DNA of 9,352 bases from contig CAMUNT010000026.1 in assembly GCA_947090365.1 (NCBI GenBank), positions 1-9,352 on the forward strand. The letters are read 5' to 3'. Positions 5,423-9,352 of the stretch are shown piece by piece. A program made the position numbers and the translations under genes. The stretch comes from an uncultured Clostridia bacterium. Lineage in GTDB: Bacteria; Bacillota; Clostridia; Christensenellales; Borkfalkiaceae. The notes beneath the pieces are model-generated. The model had not been told where the DNA came from. It searched no databases and saw only the letters and a program-made list of their open reading frames with translations. The number at the start of each line of letters is the position of its first letter. The first letter of the stretch is position 1.

Positions 5423-5458
5423 ATACGTACAGAACTATTTTAGCTATTCTATACGTAT
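5423..5458. promoter_or_regulatory. 36-bp operator-like imperfect palindrome
   Basis: ATACGTA (5423-5429) and TACGTAT (5452-5458) are exact inverted arms, extended inward by AGAA (5431-5434) against TTCT (5447-5450). It lies about 32 bp upstream of the start at 5391, where a promoter for the exported-protein gene would sit. Binding by the neighbouring XRE protein is plausible but unproven; no good -35/-10 pair is clear here. Confidence 0.45.
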
Positions 5459-5487
5459 ACATTTTAAAATAGAAAACGGAATTTGTC

Positions 5488-5516
5488 TGCAACATCTGCA
5501 ACATCTGCGTGTTGCA
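5488..5516. repeat. Tandem TGCAACATC repeat with inverted TGTTGCA
   Basis: TGCAACATC occurs twice head to tail (5488-5496, 5497-5505). The second copy forms a perfect inverted repeat with TGTTGCA (5510-5516) around TCTGCG. It lies just after the XRE stop and has no U-tract on the minus strand, so it is not called a terminator. The adjacent AATTGCAAC (minus strand, 5511-5519) also occurs at the XRE promoter -35 region (6050-6058, plus strand), which suggests a protein-binding site. Confidence 0.45.
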
Positions 5517-5530
5517 ATTTGAAAATTATA

Positions 5531-6022
5531 TTATTTTTTTCTTTTTTTCTTGTTTTTTATAACAAAAATTAACAATACGATAAGTGTTATCAGCGCAAGC
5601 GCACCTACAACTATACAAGCTATTCCTATGTAACGAAATCTGCCGGCAACGGCATTATTTAACCCATTGATATATGAAGGCTTAAGAGACGCGTAACCCG
5701 CAACACAGCAAGCCACTATACAGCATATTAAAAAACCAGAAAAAACAACCGCAAGTAAAATCCAACTTTTCTTATTGCTCGGCGAATTCGATTTCGCCGT
5801 TGCGTCGTCAGTTGCAGTTGATTCCACGTACGCGGAAAAATAGTTTTTATCAACGCCAAAAACCTCGCATAATCCTTTAATGTTTACTTTCGTAGGTTTT
5901 GAGCTATCCGTTTCCCATCTTGATACGGTCTGCCTTGATACGCGGAGCTTTTCAGCAAGACTGTCCTGTGATAAATTCGAATCGGTTCTCAGATTATAAA
6001 TTTTTTCGCCTAAACTCTCCAT
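5531..6022 (-). CDS. XRE-family transcriptional regulator with two membrane segments
   Basis: The 163-aa product starts with a Cro/C1-type helix-turn-helix (about residues 5-62): LSQDSLAEKLRVSRQTVSRWE covers the two DNA-contact helices. A Ser/Thr/Asn-rich linker (about 66-85) follows, then two hydrophobic helices (about 87-111, Cys-rich, and 131-155), then a Lys-rich tail. It is therefore a membrane-tethered DNA-binding protein. Such XRE-2TM proteins often control adjacent membrane or envelope genes; the actual signal here is unknown. ATG at 6020-6022 has no Shine-Dalgarno sequence and lies only 6 nt from a good -10 box, pointing to a leaderless mRNA. It heads the AT-rich accessory module, with operator-like repeats downstream. 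Confidence 0.9.
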   Translation of the reverse strand: MESLGEKIYNLRTDSNLSQDSLAEKLRVSRQTVSRWETDSSKPTKVNIKGLCEVFGVDKNYFSAYVESTATDDATAKSNSPSNKKSWILLAVVFSGFLICCIVACCVAGYASLKPSYINGLNNAVAGRFRYIGIACIVVGALALITLIVLLIFVIKNKKKRKK

Positions 6023-6028
6023 ACTTTA

Positions 6029-6057
6029 ATTTTAACAAAAAACACACTCAATTGCAA
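6029..6057 (-). promoter_or_regulatory. Promoter of the XRE gene (predicted leaderless start)
   Basis: TTGCAA (6052-6057) and TAAAAT (6029-6034) are 17 bp apart on the minus strand. The -10 box ends 6 nt before the ATG, so the expected start site coincides with, or is within 1-2 nt of, the A of ATG. The -35 box lies within AATTGCAAC, repeated after the gene, compatible with autoregulation. Confidence 0.7.
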
Positions 6058-6065
6058 CTATAAAT

Positions 6066-6101
6066 TAAAAAATATATGCACCTCTTAACCGAGGTGCATA
6101 T
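6066..6101 (-). terminator. Intrinsic terminator of the hydrogenase operon
   Basis: ATATGCACCTC (6074-6084) and GAGGTGCATAT (6091-6101) form an 11-bp perfect stem with a 6-nt loop, followed on the minus strand by TTTTTT and further A/T. It begins 9 nt after the hydA stop. Confidence 0.9.
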
Positions 6102-6110
6102 TCGTTATCG

Positions 6111-7826
6111 TTAATATTTTTCTCTTTTGGTATAAGTGGTATGTAAAAGTTCGTGTGCTTTGTGGCTGTTGGGCGCTTCGAAGAATTCCTTATACAGTGT
6201 TTCAACCGCGGGATTGTCGTGCGAGGTGCGAAGCTTCTTATCCCTGTCGTAATCGTACAGAGCCTGAGCGCGTACCGCCTTCAAGTCGATGCTGTTTCTG
6301 GTTTCGTCGTGAACGTAGGGCTGACCGCCTCCGTTTATACAGCCGCCGGGGCAAGCCATAATTTCGACGAACGCGTAATTTTTCTTACCGCTTTTAATAT
6401 CCTCGAGCACGCGCCTTGCGTTATCCAGCCCGCTTGCTACCGCGACCTTTAAAGTAGTTCCGCCCACGCTGTACTCCGCTTCCTTGACGCCCGCGGTGCC
6501 GCGAACCTCTTTAAATTCGAGTGGAGCGCCACTCCCGCCGAGCTTAGCCGAAGCTGTTCTCAGCGCAGCCTCCATAACCCCGCCCGTTGCGCCGAAAATC
6601 GCGCCTGCACCGCTCGCCTCTCCGAAAGGAGTATCGAACTCGCCGTCGGGAATATTTACGAAGTCGACACCCGCTTCCTTAATCATTTTGGCAAGCTCGC
6701 GAGTAGTAATGGCCGCATCGGTAAAGTGTCCGAGCTCGGCGCGGGTAACCTCGAATTTTTTTGCCGTACAGGGGATAACCGAAACCACGAATAAATCCTT
6801 CGGGTCTATGCCGTTTTTCTCGCAGTAGTAGGTTTTAAGCACTGCCGAGAACATCTCCTGCGGGGATTTGCAGGTTGAAATATTGGGTATAAAATCGGGA
6901 TAATAATGCTCGGCAAACTTTACCCAACCGGGACAGCAGCTTGTGAACATAGGAAGCGTTCCGCCCTTTTGAAGCCTTTGCAAAAGCTCGGTTGCCTCTT
7001 CCATAATGGTGAGGTCTGCCGTAATATCCATATTGAAGCATTTAACGTCTCCAAGCTGTTTTATTGCCGAAACCATTTTGCCCTCGACATTGGTGCCTAC
7101 GGGCAGGCCGAACGCTTCGCCGAGCGTCGCCCTCACAGACGGAGCTGTGAAGAATACGACCTTTTTAGTCGGGTCGACGATTGCACCCCAGACGTCGGCA
7201 ACGTTGCTTTTTTCATAGAGAGCGCCTACGGGGCAGGCGACCACGCACTGACCGCAGTTGACGCAAGGCGTGTGCGCAAGCGAAACGCCGTAGGGCGAAC
7301 CTATAGTCTTTGCGTATCCCCTGTCGCGGGGGCCGATTGCACCGATGGTCTGCTGTGTGCAGGCCGCAACGCACCGAGTACACATTACGCATTTGCTGTT
7401 GTCCCTTACCACGGAAGGCGACAAATCGTCGATAGGCTTCAAATCGTGGTCTGTCCCGAATCTGTCCTCTTCCGCGTTGTATTCGAGCGCGAGCTTCTGC
7501 AATTCGCAGTTCATCGAGCGCACGCAGGATAAACACTTTTTCTTATGGGTAGATAAGATAAGCTCTATCGTAGTCTTTCTCGATTTTCTGATTGCGGGGG
7601 TATTGGTACGCACCTCCATTCCCTCCGAAACGGGATAGGTGCAAGCCGTAACAAGCCCCCTTGCGCCCGTAGCTTCCACGAGGCAGAGCCTGCACGAGCC
7701 CACGCACTGAACGTCCTTTAAATAGCACAGCGTGGGAATTCTTACGTTGACGGACTTTGCCGCCTGCAATATAGTAGAACCTTCCGGAACGCTTACCGGA
7801 ATACCGTTTATTTTTAAATTAACCAT
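6111..7826 (-). CDS. hydA: [FeFe] hydrogenase catalytic subunit HydA
   Basis: HydA catalyses reversible H2 formation/oxidation at the H-cluster. The 571-aa product is close in length to single-chain clostridial enzymes. In order: an N-terminal [2Fe-2S] domain (C34, C45, C48, C62), a His-Cys [4Fe-4S] site (H94-x3-C98-x2-C101-x5-C107), two ferredoxin [4Fe-4S] motifs (C146/149/152/156 and C188/191/194/198), and the H-cluster domain. The latter has TSCCPGW (C297/C298), IPCTAKKFE (C353) and EIMACPGGCINGGGQP (C492/C496). The second motif has Ile where the usual MPCxxKxxE has Met. The start at 7824-7826 is chosen because residues then begin with the family-typical MVNLKINGIPV; a GGGGTG site lies just upstream, and a longer start would overlap hydB. 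HydB lies 11 nt upstream, a terminator follows. Confidence 0.96.
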   Translation of the reverse strand: MVNLKINGIPVSVPEGSTILQAAKSVNVRIPTLCYLKDVQCVGSCRLCLVEATGARGLVTACTYPVSEGMEVRTNTPAIRKSRKTTIELILSTHKKKCLSCVRSMNCELQKLALEYNAEEDRFGTDHDLKPIDDLSPSVVRDNSKCVMCTRCVAACTQQTIGAIGPRDRGYAKTIGSPYGVSLAHTPCVNCGQCVVACPVGALYEKSNVADVWGAIVDPTKKVVFFTAPSVRATLGEAFGLPVGTNVEGKMVSAIKQLGDVKCFNMDITADLTIMEEATELLQRLQKGGTLPMFTSCCPGWVKFAEHYYPDFIPNISTCKSPQEMFSAVLKTYYCEKNGIDPKDLFVVSVIPCTAKKFEVTRAELGHFTDAAITTRELAKMIKEAGVDFVNIPDGEFDTPFGEASGAGAIFGATGGVMEAALRTASAKLGGSGAPLEFKEVRGTAGVKEAEYSVGGTTLKVAVASGLDNARRVLEDIKSGKKNYAFVEIMACPGGCINGGGQPYVHDETRNSIDLKAVRAQALYDYDRDKKLRTSHDNPAVETLYKEFFEAPNSHKAHELLHTTYTKREKY

Positions 7827-7837
7827 AGCCTGCACCC

Positions 7838-9352
7838 CTATTTGATTTCGATTGCGCCGAACCTGCAATGCGCAATACACTGCCCGCACTTTATGCACTT
7901 TTTAGTATCGATTTCGTGAACCGCCTTGACTTCGCCCGTAATTGCGCCGACCGGACAGTTGCGCCTGCACAGCGTACAGCCCTTGCACTTGTCGGGATTG
8001 ACGGCGTAGTTTAAAAGCGATTTGCAGACCCCCGCGGGGCACTGCTTGGAGTAGACGTGCTTTATGTACTCGTCGCCGAAATGCTTCATCGTGGAAAGTA
8101 TCGGGTTGGGAGCCGACTGACCGAGAGCGCACAGCGAAGAGGTTTTCATATGCTCGGAAAGCTCTGCAATCTTGTCAAGGTCCTCGGGCTCGCCTTTGCC
8201 TTCGGTAATCTTGGTGAGAATATCCAGAAGTCTTTTCGTACCTATTCTGCACGCCGTACATTTTCCGCAGCTTTCGTCTGCGGTAAATTCGAGATAGAAT
8301 TTCGCAATGTCGACCATACAGGTATTTTCATCCATTACGATAAGTCCGCCAGAACCCATCATAGAACCGATTGCGGTAAGATTATCGAAGTCCATAGGAA
8401 CGTTTAAATGCGTTGCGGGAATACATCCGCCCGAAGGGCCTCCCGTCTGCGCCGCCTTGAACTTTTTACCGTCGGGAAGTCCCCCGCCAATATCGTATAC
8501 TATCGTTTTCAGACTCGTTCCCATAGGAACCTCGACGAGTCCGACGTTGTTGATTTTTCCGCCCAGCGCAAACACCTTGGTGCCCTTGCTCTTTTCGGTG
8601 CCGATTGACGCGAACCATTCCGCGCCGTTTAAAATAATGGGTGCAATACTCGCCCAGGTTTCTACGTTGTTTAAAACGGTGGGCTTTTTGAAAATTCCGC
8701 ACTGCGCAGAGAACGGAGGACGGGGACGGGGTTCGCCCCTTCTGCCCTCTATACTTGCCATAAGCGCGGTTTCCTCTCCGCAGACGAACGCGCCCGCGCC
8801 AAGCCTTAAATTTATGTCGAAGCTGAAACCGCTTCCTAAAATATTTTTGCCGAGCAGGCCCTTTTCCCTTGCCCTGGCAATAGCTATTTCAAGTCTTTCG
8901 ACTGCAATGGGATATTCCGCGCGTACGTAGATATAACCCTCCTGAGCGCCGACGGCATAACCTGCGATAGTCATTGCTTCGAGCACCGTATGGGGGTCGC
9001 CTTCGAGAATGGAACGGTCCATAAACGCACCGGGGTCGCCCTCGTCCGCGTTACAGCAAACGTATTTCTTATCGCCCTCCGCGTCCTTGGTAAACTGCCA
9101 TTTAAGTCCCGTAGGGAAGCCAGCACCGCCCCTTCCGCGAAGTCCCGAAGCCTTTATTTCGTTTATAACCTCGTCGGGAGTCATCGAAGTAAGTACCTTT
9201 GCAAGCGCGGCATAGTCGCCCGCGCCGATAGCCTCCTCTATGCTTTCCGCAGCGATAACACCGCTGTTTCTCAGCGCTATTCTCATCTGGTGCTTATAGA
9301 AAGGGATTTCCGCAAAGGGAATGATACTGCCGTCCGCGTGAACGGTTTCCGC
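7838..9352 (-). CDS. hydB: NADH-binding hydrogenase subunit HydB (NuoF-like), 5' end cut
   Basis: This is the flavin/NAD(H)-handling subunit of multisubunit [FeFe] hydrogenases, homologous to complex I NuoF. The frame is open to the window edge, so 504 residues are visible and the start (with the usual thioredoxin-like [2Fe-2S] N-terminal domain) lies outside; the Met at 9284-9286 is internal. Counting from that Met: FMN/NADH-binding motifs GLRGRGGAGFPTGLKW (48-63) and CNADEGDPGAFMDRSILEGD (78-97), a NuoF-type [4Fe-4S] site (C340, C343, C346, C386), and two C-terminal ferredoxin clusters (C434/437/440/444; C464/467/470/474). The C-terminal ferredoxin domain separates HydB from respiratory NuoF. 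With HydA, and HydC expected upstream, it suggests NADH- plus ferredoxin-dependent electron-bifurcating H2 metabolism in the cytoplasm. Confidence 0.93.
   Translation of the reverse strand, partial: AETVHADGSIIPFAEIPFYKHQMRIALRNSGVIAAESIEEAIGAGDYAALAKVLTSMTPDEVINEIKASGLRGRGGAGFPTGLKWQFTKDAEGDKKYVCCNADEGDPGAFMDRSILEGDPHTVLEAMTIAGYAVGAQEGYIYVRAEYPIAVERLEIAIARAREKGLLGKNILGSGFSFDINLRLGAGAFVCGEETALMASIEGRRGEPRPRPPFSAQCGIFKKPTVLNNVETWASIAPIILNGAEWFASIGTEKSKGTKVFALGGKINNVGLVEVPMGTSLKTIVYDIGGGLPDGKKFKAAQTGGPSGGCIPATHLNVPMDFDNLTAIGSMMGSGGLIVMDENTCMVDIAKFYLEFTADESCGKCTACRIGTKRLLDILTKITEGKGEPEDLDKIAELSEHMKTSSLCALGQSAPNPILSTMKHFGDEYIKHVYSKQCPAGVCKSLLNYAVNPDKCKGCTLCRRNCPVGAITGEVKAVHEIDTKKCIKCGQCIAHCRFGAIEIK

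Noticed and set aside
6906..7532. Long plus-strand open frame (208 codons) opposite hydA
   Set aside because: It is an antisense shadow of hydA, whose cluster motifs are all intact in the minus-strand frame.
7827..7898. N-terminally extended hydA start at 7898
   Set aside because: It would add 24 residues overlapping the end of hydB; the start at 7826 gives the family-typical N-terminus and has a ribosome-binding site.
8307..8930. Long plus-strand open frame (207 codons) opposite hydB
   Set aside because: It lies antisense to the well-supported hydB coding sequence, has no recognisable domain, and mirrors codon structure of the real gene.

Overview
The window looks like a chromosomal piece of an anaerobic, low-to-moderate-GC Clostridia-type Firmicute, probably an uncultured gut-type lineage. 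Three things point there: the rpmG-secE-nusG-rplK-rplA-rplJ-rplL order, a Firmicutes-style L10 leader RNA upstream of rplJ, and a clostridial [FeFe] hydrogenase operon. Every gene I can support lies on the minus strand, so biological reading order runs from base 9352 down to base 1.

Hydrogenase region (9352-6066): the 3' part of a NuoF-like HydB subunit (start outside the window) is followed 11 nt later by a complete HydA catalytic subunit. A clear intrinsic terminator ends the operon. The pair fits an NAD(H)/ferredoxin-linked, probably electron-bifurcating, multisubunit hydrogenase; HydC would be expected upstream.

Accessory region (6057-3821): an AT-rich module of three genes. The first encodes a membrane-anchored XRE-type repressor whose promoter places transcription start at or next to its ATG (probably leaderless). 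The second encodes a putative exported cysteine-hydrolase-like protein with a C-terminal CxxC/CxxC segment; its signal-peptide start is separated from the body by an apparent one-base frameshift. The third encodes a lipoprotein whose ATG overlaps the preceding stop. The 140-bp gap after the XRE gene carries two operator-like inverted repeats. A strong hairpin terminator closes the module.

Translation/secretion region (3787-1): a near-consensus promoter, immediately followed by a hairpin plus U7 tract, drives rpmG (L33), secE and nusG. After a palindrome-rich gap, rplK and rplA follow, preceded by a two-helix leader resembling an L1 autoregulatory site. A dispersed-repeat-like element abuts rplA and supplies its stop codon. 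A second strong promoter then drives the L10 leader (with attenuator), rplJ (TTG start) and rplL (truncated by the window end).

The ribosomal and hydrogenase genes are ordinary in content. The most interesting signals are regulatory or structural: the promoter-proximal hairpin of the rpmG-secE-nusG operon, the leaderless XRE gene, the frameshifted secreted protein, the repeat at the rplA stop, and the accessory module as a whole.
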